Source: a bacterium (GTDB lineage: Bacteria; KSB1; UBA2214). Taken from it: a stretch of DNA of 27,383 nucleotides. The stretch spans positions 1-27,383 of the forward strand of contig JAKQKF010000213.1 of assembly GCA_029560815.1 (NCBI GenBank). The letters run 5' to 3'. The position numbers were made by a program, and so were the translations under genes. Shown here piece by piece: positions 7,279 to 15,196 of the stretch. The notes below the pieces were generated by a model. It made no database searches. It saw only the letters and a list, made by a program, of their open reading frames with translations, and was not told where the DNA came from. Each line of letters opens with the position of its first letter. Position 1 is the stretch's first letter.

Positions 7279-10200
7279 TTATCGCCGCGTCAGATGGCGT
7301 TGTTCCAGCTCATTGAGACGCACACCAGCAGCAGCGGCCATAGGCCGGAATTCCGGATCGCATTCCCGCCAGAGCAGAAGGAAGTGCTCATAGTTTTGCC
7401 TGGCCTCTTCAGGGCGGCCCCATGATTCATATATTTCTGCCATTCTCAGCAGAGCTGGCGCCCGGTAGGGGATATCATGGATAAAGAATTCGGTCAGGGA
7501 ACGGTACCAATTCACGGCCTCTTCATCGCGGCCCAAACGGTGCAGCAGCTCGGCGCGGAGAAATCGGGCGAAGGCCAGGGAGTAGGCCGGGCTGTAGAGT
7601 ACAGGCCAGCGGATGACCGGCGTTTCCCGTTCAAGAAGCTGCAGGGCGATGGCCTCCCTTCCTTTCTCCATCTCGGCGAGGGCTTGCAGGGTGTTCCCCC
7701 AGATGCGCAGCAGCGAGGCGGCATCCGGCGGTCCGCTTTCCGCGGCGAGATGCTGACGGTACCGGCTCACCTGGCTGAAATCTCCCTTGAAATGGCTGAG
7801 CAGTCCCAGATGATACCAGCGAAAGTGCGGCAGGAGTTCGCCCATCGGCGCGAAATCAAAATCCCAGCCCAACCTGGGTAAGAGCGTATGAGGCTGCCAC
7901 TGCAGGAGAGGATCGAATACCCCGCCCGACCGGGCCGCGTTGGCATGGGGCCGCCACCGCTGGACTGGACTGCTGTCGATATTACGGACGGCATCGGCAG
8001 CCAGATAGTAGTAGAGCGGCCGATAGATGCCCCGGAACACCTGCTCATACTCAGGGAGGAGGCCGGCCAGGGTATCGATCGCCGCTTCGGCTCTTCCCCA
8101 CCGGCCCCGGCCGATCTCGATGGCCGCCAGCAGCATGTAGCCATGGGCCCGGACCTGCATGGGCTCGGACTCGCTGACGAGGAGGCGAGCCGCGGGAACC
8201 GACTCGGCGATATCCCGGGCGAAGATAACGCCATTTTCCACCCCAACCACCCGATCGCGCAGGGTCTGCAGCGACACCCGCTGGAAAAGCGCCTGCTGCT
8301 GCGGCCAGTCCTGCGTCAAGAAGAGGCGTCCCATCTCCATCCCCCAGACCTGAGAAGTTGGATATTCAAGCTGCCTGAACCGGGTCAGGAACGAATCGAT
8401 TTCGGCGCGGTTGCCTCTCTTCAGCGCCGCATAGGAGAGGCCTTCCCAGGTGATAAAGGCATCCGGATCGAGTACCAGGAGTCTTCTTCCGGCCTCCTGA
8501 TTTTCCAGCATGGAGCGGCCATACAAATTGGCCACCAGGGGCCAGCGGGTCGCAAGCAGATCCAGAGCGGAGAGATTATCAGGATTTTCTGCCAGTACAA
8601 GTCTGGTGAGATCTACGGCCTGTTCATTCTCGCCAAGCACCAGGCGCTGATAAGCCCAGAGCAGCCTGCGCTCCTGGATGGGCAGTTTTTCGCCATACAG
8701 GATGGCCTTGTCGATATCGATCCGGGCCTGCACCGGGTTGAGCAGCCACCTCTGGTCAAGACCGCAGCGGCGAAACCAGGCCAGACTGAAAGTGGAATCA
8801 ATTTGTGCCGCGAGGGTAAATAGCCGGTAGGCGCCCCCGATGTCGCCGCGGCGTTCTCTCTGGATGGCTTCCAGGTAGGCTTTCAGGGCGGGCAGGGATT
8901 GTGTGGTCATGCCGCCGAGTCGGCTCATACGTTCCGCGGGCGTGCGGGCGTGACAGGTGAGGACCTGCATGGTCAGGCCATCCGCGAGTGCAGCCAGGTT
9001 GCCCTCTTTGCTTTCACCGGTAATGGGCTCGGGATTGCCGTTATCATTGTCGCTTTCATAGAGGGAAGCACTGCAGCATAAATGGGTCCCTGAAGTGATC
9101 AGACTTCCCATCAAACAGTAGCCGGCGCCAAGAGATCGGGCTATGCGCTTCGCCTCATCGAGACCGACGGCGTTGTTCCTGCCGGTTCCGATCCGGTCCA
9201 GAAGCATACGGGAATCGATGCAGCGCCAGTCGCTGGTTCCGTTCAGACTGGCAAAGAGTAAGTCCATTATCCCCTCCTGTACGGAGGCTGATTCGGCAAC
9301 TCCGCTCACAGTGAAAGGAAAGATGGCAATGACCTTGCTGGATGAGGCCGCGGCAGGCGGCCGGGGTGGTCCCGCTTGACGAAAAAGCATGAAAGCGAGG
9401 AAGAGAAGGCCGAAAAAAGCCGCAGCGCTGGTCAGCCGGGGCCAGTGACTCCTGGCATCGGGATGTTTTTTCGCGGCAGGCTTTAGCGATGCCAGGAGGC
9501 GGCTGCCGGGATTTGGCTCTGCTTGGGGCTGGAGGCCGATCTGCAGGTCATGGATAAGCTCATCGGCATTCTGGTAGCGTTCGGCAGGATCCTTTTCCAG
9601 ACCATGGCCGAGGATGGCGGCAAGGCGCGGATCCAGATCCGGCCGCCAGCTCCGCGCTGGAACGGGCTCTTCATTGGTGATGCGGTAGATCATGGCGGTA
9701 TCCGAGTCGCCGCGGAAAGGCAGATGGCCTGTGATCATCTCATAGAGCACAACCCCCAGGGACCAGAGATCGGTGCGCTGGTCGACATCATCGCCGCGAG
9801 CTTGCTCCGGAGACATGTAGGCGACAGTGCCCAGGGTTGAATGGGATTTGGTGATGCGGCTGCTGGCGGCCAGCTTGGCCAGTCCGAAATCGAGGATCTT
9901 GACGACCTTTTCAGGGGTGATGATGATATTGGCGGGCTTGATGTCACGATGGACGATCTTGCGTTCATGGGCTTTGGCCAGCCCCTGAGCAATCTGGATG
10001 GCGATCCGGATGGCTTCCTGGCTCTCAACGGGGCCTTTTTCAATCCGGGTCTTGAGGGTCTCACCTTCATAGAAGGCCAGGGCCATGTACATCTGGCCGT
10101 ATTCCGTCTCGCTGATCTCGTAGACAGTACAGATATTGGGATGGTCGAGAATAGAAGCTGCCTGGGCTTCGAGAATGAAGCGTTCTTTCTCTTCCTCGAC

Positions 10201-10338
10201 CGCCGTCAGGCTGGGAGGCAGGAATTTTATGGCGACCAGACGGCCTAGGCGGAGGTCTTTAGCTTTATAGACCACACCCATGCCGCCGCTGCCGAGTATC
10301 TGCAGAATTTTATAGTGGCAAACCGTGCTTCCGATCAT
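7279..10338 (-). CDS. Transmembrane Ser/Thr protein kinase with TolB/FlgO-like and TPR-like C-terminal regions
   Basis: Hanks-type kinase of 1019 residues. ATG at 10338 is chosen because MIGSTVCHYKI begins the usual short lead into the glycine loop GSGGMGVVYKAKD. The open frame extends much further upstream but contains the promoter region. Catalytic features are complete: K38 in VAIK, HRDIKPAN with Asp about 132, DFGLAK with Asp about 150, and GTVAYMSPEQARG. A single membrane helix (about 303-320, AAAFFGLLFLAFMLF) places the rest outside the cytoplasm. That part starts with a TolB/FlgO-like segment (KVIAIFPFTVSG, about 335-500), in which small effector or lipoprotein-like sensing has been proposed for relatives. 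A long helical, TPR-like region then runs to the end (repeated A-x-x-W/Y patterns such as EAVNWYRSL and EARQNYEHFL). It is followed after 18 bp by the sigma-54 activator, suggesting a sensor kinase-transcription factor pair. Confidence 0.93.
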   Translation of the reverse strand: MIGSTVCHYKILQILGSGGMGVVYKAKDLRLGRLVAIKFLPPSLTAVEEEKERFILEAQAASILDHPNICTVYEISETEYGQMYMALAFYEGETLKTRIEKGPVESQEAIRIAIQIAQGLAKAHERKIVHRDIKPANIIITPEKVVKILDFGLAKLAASSRITKSHSTLGTVAYMSPEQARGDDVDQRTDLWSLGVVLYEMITGHLPFRGDSDTAMIYRITNEEPVPARSWRPDLDPRLAAILGHGLEKDPAERYQNADELIHDLQIGLQPQAEPNPGSRLLASLKPAAKKHPDARSHWPRLTSAAAFFGLLFLAFMLFRQAGPPRPPAAASSSKVIAIFPFTVSGVAESASVQEGIMDLLFASLNGTSDWRCIDSRMLLDRIGTGRNNAVGLDEAKRIARSLGAGYCLMGSLITSGTHLCCSASLYESDNDNGNPEPITGESKEGNLAALADGLTMQVLTCHARTPAERMSRLGGMTTQSLPALKAYLEAIQRERRGDIGGAYRLFTLAAQIDSTFSLAWFRRCGLDQRWLLNPVQARIDIDKAILYGEKLPIQERRLLWAYQRLVLGENEQAVDLTRLVLAENPDNLSALDLLATRWPLVANLYGRSMLENQEAGRRLLVLDPDAFITWEGLSYAALKRGNRAEIDSFLTRFRQLEYPTSQVWGMEMGRLFLTQDWPQQQALFQRVSLQTLRDRVVGVENGVIFARDIAESVPAARLLVSESEPMQVRAHGYMLLAAIEIGRGRWGRAEAAIDTLAGLLPEYEQVFRGIYRPLYYYLAADAVRNIDSSPVQRWRPHANAARSGGVFDPLLQWQPHTLLPRLGWDFDFAPMGELLPHFRWYHLGLLSHFKGDFSQVSRYRQHLAAESGPPDAASLLRIWGNTLQALAEMEKGREAIALQLLERETPVIRWPVLYSPAYSLAFARFLRAELLHRLGRDEEAVNWYRSLTEFFIHDIPYRAPALLRMAEIYESWGRPEEARQNYEHFLLLWRECDPEFRPMAAAAGVRLNELEQRHLTRR

Positions 10339-10438
10339 ACAAGCCGGATCCCCCCTCAGAGAATGGACTGGTGGAGAAACTGTAATCGGGTGTGCTATTG
10401 GCGATGACCGCAGATTTCTTTTCCATCCCTCTATCGCT

Positions 10439-10528
10439 GCAGCCAGTAATGCAGTGCTTATTTGTATATAGCGAATCAGACGGTACAAATCAAGCGAAAT
10501 TGCACAAATTACTGGCTGCGAAAGCACT
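10439..10528. repeat. Perfect 12-bp inverted repeat flanking the kinase promoter
   Basis: GCAGCCAGTAAT (10439-10450) is exactly inverted as ATTACTGGCTGC (10508-10519). A second 7-bp pair, AGTGCTT (10453-10459) and AAGCACT (10522-10528), lies beside them in a non-nested order. The copies bracket the promoter: one is just downstream of the predicted start and the other about 50-60 bp upstream. This arrangement fits two binding sites for one regulator better than an RNA hairpin. Confidence 0.5.
10465..10493 (-). promoter_or_regulatory. Sigma-70-type promoter for the kinase-activator operon
   Basis: On the minus strand TTGATT (10493-10488), exactly 17 bp, then TATATA (10470-10465). Transcription would start near 10458, leaving a leader of about 120 nt before the ATG at 10338. 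It faces only the kinase gene, and the next upstream gene (ThuA-like) ends 145 bp away. The 12-bp inverted repeat surrounds it. Confidence 0.6.
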
Positions 10529-10637
10529 TGACCGGGCGGATGCCATGAAGCCGTAAAATTGTGCCAAACCTGCCTGGAACCGGATACGGGAACAGGATCG
10601 CGGCGCGTGAATAAGGAGAGGCCGCCCGGGCCCGCAT

Positions 10638-11399
10638 TCAGCTGCGCGATTGCGTGTGCTTTTTCATTCTCCCCCCCCCGACCCATTTGACGGCATTGAA
10701 GACCAGCTGCCGGTAATTCTCATTCTCGTGCGCGTGATGATCATGCCCGAGCATGAGATAGACGATCCTGGAGCGGCCATAGCTGTTCGTCCAGGCGACG
10801 GTCTCTGCGCAATCCGGATGGGAAACGGAGAGCAGCGGATGGATATCCGGATTTATCCTGATATTCTGGTAGCCTTCATCGTAAATGGTGAAATCGGCGA
10901 CATTTCGGGTCACCGGGTGATGCGGATCGACGACCTTGATCTCGAGAGTGATATCTTCAGCGTAGGTTGAGCCCTGGACGGCTGGATCGCCATGGTACTC
11001 CTTTTCAATGTATTTTCCGCCGACTATCTTTTCAAATTCATCCCAGTGCTGGTACGAAACCAGGCTGTGATGCAGGAAAACCATCCCCTTGCCCTTTTCG
11101 AGCAGGGCCAGAAAAGCCGTTCGTTCCGCCGCGCCGATCTCCTGCCACATATCGTAAAAGACCAGCACGTCATAGGGTTCGGCCACACCGCTGCTTAACT
11201 TTTTGTTAAAATCCGGCTGCGAAAGGGTGTCATAGTGAACATTTTTAAAACTGTCAAAAACCTGATATAAAGAGGGCTCAAAATCGTGCCCGCCCGTAAT
11301 GACCAGGATGTTCTCCATTTTCGCGCCCCGTTGGCAATCAATCGATGTCAGCGTCAGCAGTACAGCCACGGTGATTTTAAGCAGATTCGATCCAGCCAT
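10638..11399 (-). CDS. ThuA-like protein (trehalose-utilisation family), exported
   Basis: Protein of 253 residues with the ThuA fold, related to class-I glutamine-amidotransferase domains; the biochemical role of the family is poorly defined and often linked to sugar catabolism. An N-terminal hydrophobic stretch (LLKITVAVLLTLTS) suggests export; SIDC is not a good lipobox. Family features include ILVITGGHDFEPSLY, YDVLVFYDMW, GKGMVFLHHSL, GGKYIEKEYHGDP, DPHHPVTRNV and the late ARG-aromatic segment RSRIVYLMLGHDHHA. The GHD and HHAHEN histidines are in the expected places. ATG at 11399 follows AGGAG. It lies 36 bp downstream of the GH31 gene on the same strand, so a two-gene carbohydrate unit is likely. 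A run of nine C (10671-10679) near the 3' end affects only the last dozen codons. An internal ATG (MENILVI) would give a cytoplasmic form. Confidence 0.85.
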   Translation of the reverse strand: MAGSNLLKITVAVLLTLTSIDCQRGAKMENILVITGGHDFEPSLYQVFDSFKNVHYDTLSQPDFNKKLSSGVAEPYDVLVFYDMWQEIGAAERTAFLALLEKGKGMVFLHHSLVSYQHWDEFEKIVGGKYIEKEYHGDPAVQGSTYAEDITLEIKVVDPHHPVTRNVADFTIYDEGYQNIRINPDIHPLLSVSHPDCAETVAWTNSYGRSRIVYLMLGHDHHAHENENYRQLVFNAVKWVGGGRMKKHTQSRS

Positions 11400-11435
11400 T
11401 TTTACCCGCTCCTGAAAGTGTGTTGCAGCTTTTAG

Positions 11436-13046
11436 TCAAGGTCTGAGCTTGCGGTACCAGGGCAGTCGCGCCAGCGGCACATCGATTTTCAACGTGACCG
11501 GACCGGTGACGAGGCTGCCATCGTCACCCTGCCATTCACCTTCCGGGAAGATCACCTCCCGCGACCGCCGGCCTTTGTGGACGACCGGCGCCACCAGAAT
11601 CCTGTCGCCGAGCAGGAACTGATCCTTGACGCCGTGCCAGCCCTGGCCGGGATATTCGTACTCCAGGTTGCGCACCATCGGCTCGCCCGAGAGCGCCGAC
11701 GCCCGGGCGAGGGCCAGAATCTCATCCCCCATCCGGTGATGGAGCAGAGCCATGTTTCTGCAGATGGCCAGGTTCTCCGCGCTCAGCACCCGCCAGGGCG
11801 CGACGGAGAACTGCATCATCGGCATCAGCGCACTGACCTGTGCCGACCGCACAATCAGTTCTTCATCGAGCACGGAGGTATCCTGAAACGAGGTCCACTC
11901 TCCGCCACCGATCATATCCGGGCAGCCGAACTGGTAGCCGAGCAGGCCCGACGCGATCATATCCGGTATCAGCACCTGCAGATCGCTCCAGGTGTGGCTC
12001 TTGTCTCTCAACCGCTGCGCCAATGGCTGTCCGGCCATTTTCCAGCAGGCACGCAGTTCATTCAAGGGAAAATCGAGTCCCAGCCTCGCATAGGCTTCAC
12101 ACTGCTGATTCGGATCAAAATCCCCGTGCGACCAGGTGCCGAGATAGCTCTCGGGATCTCCGGCATCCAGCTTGAAGCCATCCACCCCGTAGGCTTTCAC
12201 CAGGCCATACAGCTGATCCTTGAACCATTGCTCGCCTGCCGGGTTGGAGAGATCGACCAGGGCGCTGACGCCGTTCCACCAGGTTACGCTGGCAGGACGC
12301 GTTTTCTCCTCATCCGCAAAGATCAGGAGCCGCTTCCCGGCCAACTCCCGGTACACGGGCGAGTCGGAGCTGACGAAAGGCACTACCCAGAGCATGACTT
12401 TGAAACCCATGGCATGGAGCTTTTCGATCATACCTTTTGGATCCTGGAATTTTTTGCAGTCAAAGCTCCAGGTGCCGTAGCGCTCCTGCCAATTGTCATC
12501 GATCATGAGGACGCCAACCGGGAAGCCATTGCGGACAATATCTTGCGCGTATTTGAGAATATCATTTTCATTCTGGTCGTACTGCAGTTCAATCCAGGTA
12601 TTGTACTGCGGGGCGGTGAAAAGCAGGGGATCGGGAATTTCGCCCGCAGGCGGAAAAAATTGCCTGCCGGCATGGAGAAACGCTTCTTTCAGGGTTCCGC
12701 CGCCGCTGCCGGTAAAAACCGCGCCCCGGGTGGTGTCCAGGATGATCTTTTCCCCGGTAATTTCTATCCTGAGCGGTTCTTCACTCCAGATATACCGGCC
12801 TTTGCTGGAGAGAAAAAGAGGCGCCGCCTGATTGGCCTTGCAGTCCGCGAATTGATCGTAGCTGAAAGGCGCATCATTCAAAGGCGAATTACGGCCGTCC
12901 AGTACAGCCCCTCCCCACCATTTTTCCCCCGCCAGCAGCTGGATCTCTTTGCGCGCACCCTCCCCCCTCTTTTGACTGCAGGCGGTGAAAAGCAGCGCAC
13001 AAAAAAGAGCGATGGCCAGAGCGTGGGAGCAGGCGATTTTGTTCAT
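11436..13046 (-). CDS. Glycoside hydrolase family 31 alpha-glycosidase, putative lipoprotein
   Basis: Retaining alpha-glycosidase of 536 residues, probably anchored in the envelope: N-terminal ALAIALFCALLFTAC gives a lipobox-like FTAC with Cys23. A short beta-sandwich precedes the TIM barrel. VGVLMIDDNW (about 178-186), KVMLWVVPFV (about 216-224) and the nucleophile motif VDGFKLDAGD (Asp about 294) are clear. TWSDL (Asp about 355) matches the acid/base position, and CPDMIGG (about 375-381) follows. The FKLDAGD form and DMIGG resemble the branch containing the mammalian MYORG enzyme and bacterial GH31 alpha-galactosidases more than classic alpha-glucosidases, so alpha-galactosidase activity is a reasonable but unproven guess. 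ATG at 13046 follows AAGGAAG. The ThuA-like gene follows after 36 bp; rsgA lies 91 bp upstream on the same strand. Confidence 0.92.
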   Translation of the reverse strand: MNKIACSHALAIALFCALLFTACSQKRGEGARKEIQLLAGEKWWGGAVLDGRNSPLNDAPFSYDQFADCKANQAAPLFLSSKGRYIWSEEPLRIEITGEKIILDTTRGAVFTGSGGGTLKEAFLHAGRQFFPPAGEIPDPLLFTAPQYNTWIELQYDQNENDILKYAQDIVRNGFPVGVLMIDDNWQERYGTWSFDCKKFQDPKGMIEKLHAMGFKVMLWVVPFVSSDSPVYRELAGKRLLIFADEEKTRPASVTWWNGVSALVDLSNPAGEQWFKDQLYGLVKAYGVDGFKLDAGDPESYLGTWSHGDFDPNQQCEAYARLGLDFPLNELRACWKMAGQPLAQRLRDKSHTWSDLQVLIPDMIASGLLGYQFGCPDMIGGGEWTSFQDTSVLDEELIVRSAQVSALMPMMQFSVAPWRVLSAENLAICRNMALLHHRMGDEILALARASALSGEPMVRNLEYEYPGQGWHGVKDQFLLGDRILVAPVVHKGRRSREVIFPEGEWQGDDGSLVTGPVTLKIDVPLARLPWYRKLRP

Positions 13047-13096
13047 GCGGGCTTCCTTGATGTGATGTGAATGGCGTCGAACGGGGTCCGGACTCC

Positions 13097-13121
13097 GCCG
13101 GTCTGATATTTCACGACCGGC
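13097..13121. repeat. Inverted repeat upstream of the GH31 gene
   Basis: GCCGGTC (13097-13103) pairs perfectly with GACCGGC (13115-13121) across an 11-nt loop in the 91-bp gap between rsgA and the GH31 gene. With no T-run it is not a clear rsgA terminator. It could be an operator or a leader hairpin for GH31. Confidence 0.35.
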
Positions 13122-13137
13122 TTGAGAGGAGCCGTGC

Positions 13138-14154
13138 TCACTTTTTCATCTGTTTGAGCGCCTTGTTGATAAAGCGGCCGAAGTCCTTGTCTTTCTTGCG
13201 CTTCTCCGCATAGGACATCCCGTAATATTCCGACTCTTTTTTCAGTTTCAGATAACTGTCGTAGCGTTCCTGGCTAAGGTGGCCCTCCGCGACGGCCGCC
13301 CGCACCGCGCAGCCGGGCTCCTGGAGATGACTGCAGTCGCTGTAGCGGCAATCGGCGCCGAGCGCGAGGAGGTCATCGAAGCCCTGTTCCACGCCCTCGC
13401 CGGCGCCGAGGAGGCCAAGCTCGCGCATGCCCGGGGTGTCGATGATCATGGCGCCGTTTTCGAGCAGGACGAGCTGGCGGCGCGAAGTGGAGTGGGTGCC
13501 TTCGCCGGTTGCGCTGACCTCTTTGGTGCCGAAAGCCTCACGGCCGAGCAGGCGGTTGATCAGGGTGGTCTTGCCGACCCCGGAGGAGCCGAGCAGGCAG
13601 CAGCTCCGTCCCGGCGCGAGCAGCGCCTTGAACTCTTCGAATCCCGCGCCGGTGAGGTTGCTGAGCGAGATGATGCGGGCGGTGATGCCGGCCGTGCGGA
13701 TGGCGGCGATCATCTCCGCCAGCGCCTCCGGCGTGATCAGGTCGGTCTTGGTGAGGAGGAGGAGCGGCTCGACCCCGCCGTCGGCCGCCATCACCAGATA
13801 GCGGTCCATGCGGCGGATATTGAAATCGAAATGGCAGGACTGGACGATGAAAGCGATGTCGATGTTGGCGGCGATCATCTGGAATTCCACCTTATCGCCG
13901 GCGCGGCGGCGGCGCAAAAAGCTCTTGCGCTCCTGCACGCCGTGGATGACAGCGGCCGAGTCGCCGTCGTAAAGCTGCACCTCGACCCGGTCACCGACGC
14001 AGGGCAGCTCGGCCGGTGAGTCGGCGAGGTAGTAAAACTTGCCCGCGAGCTCGGCGGGGATCTCGCGCCCGTCATGCAGGATCATATAGGATCCGCGATC
14101 GACCGCGGAAACGCGTGTCACCTCGCGCCCTTCCGGCTGCAACTCTTTTTCCAT
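13138..14154 (-). CDS. rsgA: Ribosome small-subunit-dependent GTPase A
   Basis: Circularly permuted GTPase (YjeQ family) of 338 residues that helps mature the 30S ribosomal subunit in the cytoplasm. An N-terminal OB-like domain (GDRVEVQLYDGDSAAVIHGV, about 54-73) is followed by the permuted G motifs: G4 TKTD (135-138), G1 GSSGVGKTT (189-197), the G2 segment GEGTHSTS (217-224) and G3 DTPG (239-242). The C-terminal zinc knuckle is present with Cys269, Cys274, His276 and Cys282 in DCRYSDCSHLQEPGC. Full length for the family, with a lysine-rich tail (KALKQMKK). ATG at 14154 follows GAAGGA. It is divergent from the TPR protein gene at 14355. Identification is very secure. Confidence 0.97.
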   Translation of the reverse strand: MEKELQPEGREVTRVSAVDRGSYMILHDGREIPAELAGKFYYLADSPAELPCVGDRVEVQLYDGDSAAVIHGVQERKSFLRRRRAGDKVEFQMIAANIDIAFIVQSCHFDFNIRRMDRYLVMAADGGVEPLLLLTKTDLITPEALAEMIAAIRTAGITARIISLSNLTGAGFEEFKALLAPGRSCCLLGSSGVGKTTLINRLLGREAFGTKEVSATGEGTHSTSRRQLVLLENGAMIIDTPGMRELGLLGAGEGVEQGFDDLLALGADCRYSDCSHLQEPGCAVRAAVAEGHLSQERYDSYLKLKKESEYYGMSYAEKRKKDKDFGRFINKALKQMKK

Positions 14155-14354
14155 GGGTATATCCTTCAGATTGTAGTGAATATAATCTTACAAATACAGC
14201 AGCTAAAAAGCAAGCAATTCCAGCCTCAAAAACCGCAAAAAAATATGAGCTCGATCACAAGAGCCGAAAGATGGGCTACGCAATCAACCGATTTAGTCGC
14301 TATATTATAATGCAATGGACGGGACAGCAGGGCGGGCAGGAAGGGCAGCGGACG

Positions 14355-14981
14355 ATGAAGCGGAGCAGTGTGTGTGGCGTGGCTATCATGGTGGGGATTG
14401 TGCCCGCCCTGCTGGCACAATCCGGCACGCGGTACTCACAGGAAGAGGCCGAACGCAGGCTGGCGCGCGTGCAGGAGATCGCGGCCGCCAGCAACGGCCG
14501 GATCGAGATCACCGTCATTCGCGTGCCAGCCGAAAGCGGCGCCAGAATCCATGGCCCGCTGGCCGAGCCGCTCCCTGCCGAGGCGGAGTCAGCTTTACAG
14601 CTCCCGGCGGCCCCGTCAGCGCCGGCGGATCCATTCTCTCCGCTGCCGGCGGCAAAGAATAATCTCTCCGCGCCGGAGGCTTCCGGCGTGGCCTGGGGCG
14701 GCGAGTTCACGCCCCGGCAGGATCCCAACCTCCTCTGGCTGAACAGGTTCGACCGGGCCCTCGCCCTGCATCAGAAGGGTTCCAGCCGCGCCGCCCTCAA
14801 AATTCTGCTGCGTCTCACCTATACCCATCCCGACCATCCCCGCTGCGGCGAGTGCTACTACCAGATGGGCGAGTCTCTGACCGCCCTCGGCGAGCATGCG
14901 CTTGCGGAGCGGGCTTTCCGCCAGGTGCTGCGCTATCCCGAATGCGCCCGGTTCAGTGACGCCCTGCGCAGGGTGGAATAG
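14355..14981 (+). CDS. Small exported TPR protein, CpoB/YbgF-like C-terminus
   Basis: Protein of 208 residues with a signal peptide (MKRSSVCGVAIMVGIVPALLAQ). A low-complexity Ala/Pro-rich linker (about 60-110) follows a short charged segment. The C-terminal part (about 128-208) reads as two tetratricopeptide repeats: NRFDRALALHQKGSSRAALK, then a YYQMGESLTALGEHALAERAF repeat with RYPECARFSDALRRVE. This pattern is like the C-terminal domain of CpoB/YbgF and of BamD-type periplasmic scaffolds, but no Tol-Pal genes are nearby, so function is unassigned. The open frame runs upstream to 14016, overlapping rsgA; the ATG at 14355 is preferred because it opens the signal peptide, with GAAGGG upstream. 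A TATAAT hexamer at 14306-14311 could be its -10, though no good -35 accompanies it. Confidence 0.75.
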   Translation: MKRSSVCGVAIMVGIVPALLAQSGTRYSQEEAERRLARVQEIAAASNGRIEITVIRVPAESGARIHGPLAEPLPAEAESALQLPAAPSAPADPFSPLPAAKNNLSAPEASGVAWGGEFTPRQDPNLLWLNRFDRALALHQKGSSRAALKILLRLTYTHPDHPRCGECYYQMGESLTALGEHALAERAFRQVLRYPECARFSDALRRVE

Positions 14982-14996
14982 CCGAACCCCTCGACG

Positions 14997-15040
14997 ACAG
15001 CCGCGCCCGGCTGTTTCTCCCGGCAGAGCGGCGCGGTTTT
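14997..15040 (+). terminator. Terminator-like region with two alternative hairpins
   Basis: Downstream of the TPR gene stop, ACAGCCG (14997-15003) pairs with CGGCTGT (15008-15014) over a CGCC loop. A competing pairing, CCGCGCC (15001-15007) with GGCGCGG (15030-15036), is directly followed by TTTT. Either can end transcription of the TPR gene before the LacI promoter. The mutually exclusive pairing resembles an attenuator layout but may be incidental. Confidence 0.5.
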
Positions 15041-15085
15041 GACCGTTCCCCGCCTCAAAATACTTTTTAAAAAAGCCTTTTTAAC

Positions 15086-15114
15086 TTGACATAGAGTAAC
15101 AAATAGACTATCTT
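15086..15114 (+). promoter_or_regulatory. Strong sigma-70-type promoter of the LacI-family gene
   Basis: TTGACA (15086-15091) is a perfect -35 element; 17 bp later comes TATCTT (15109-15114). Transcription is expected to start near 15121, inside the palindrome at 15120-15135. The leader to the ATG at 15210 is about 90 nt. Confidence 0.8.
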
Positions 15115-15119
15115 AAAGA

Positions 15120-15135
15120 GTCGAAACGTTTCGAC
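15120..15135. promoter_or_regulatory. LacI-family operator, perfect 16-bp palindrome
   Basis: GTCGAAACGTTTCGAC is fully symmetric around a central CG, the classic LacI-family operator form. It covers the predicted transcription start of the adjacent repressor gene, so negative autoregulation is the natural reading. The site itself is read directly; that this repressor binds it is inferred from family knowledge. Confidence 0.85.
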
Positions 15136-15196
15136 ATTTTTACCCGCTTATAAGGAAATGACCTATATAATAACTTGATATAAATTACTCATTAAA

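Noticed and set aside
10339..10686. N-terminal extension of the kinase by 116 residues
   Set aside because: It covers the promoter and inverted repeats, overlaps the ThuA-like gene, and has no domain character. The family normally starts about ten residues before the glycine loop.
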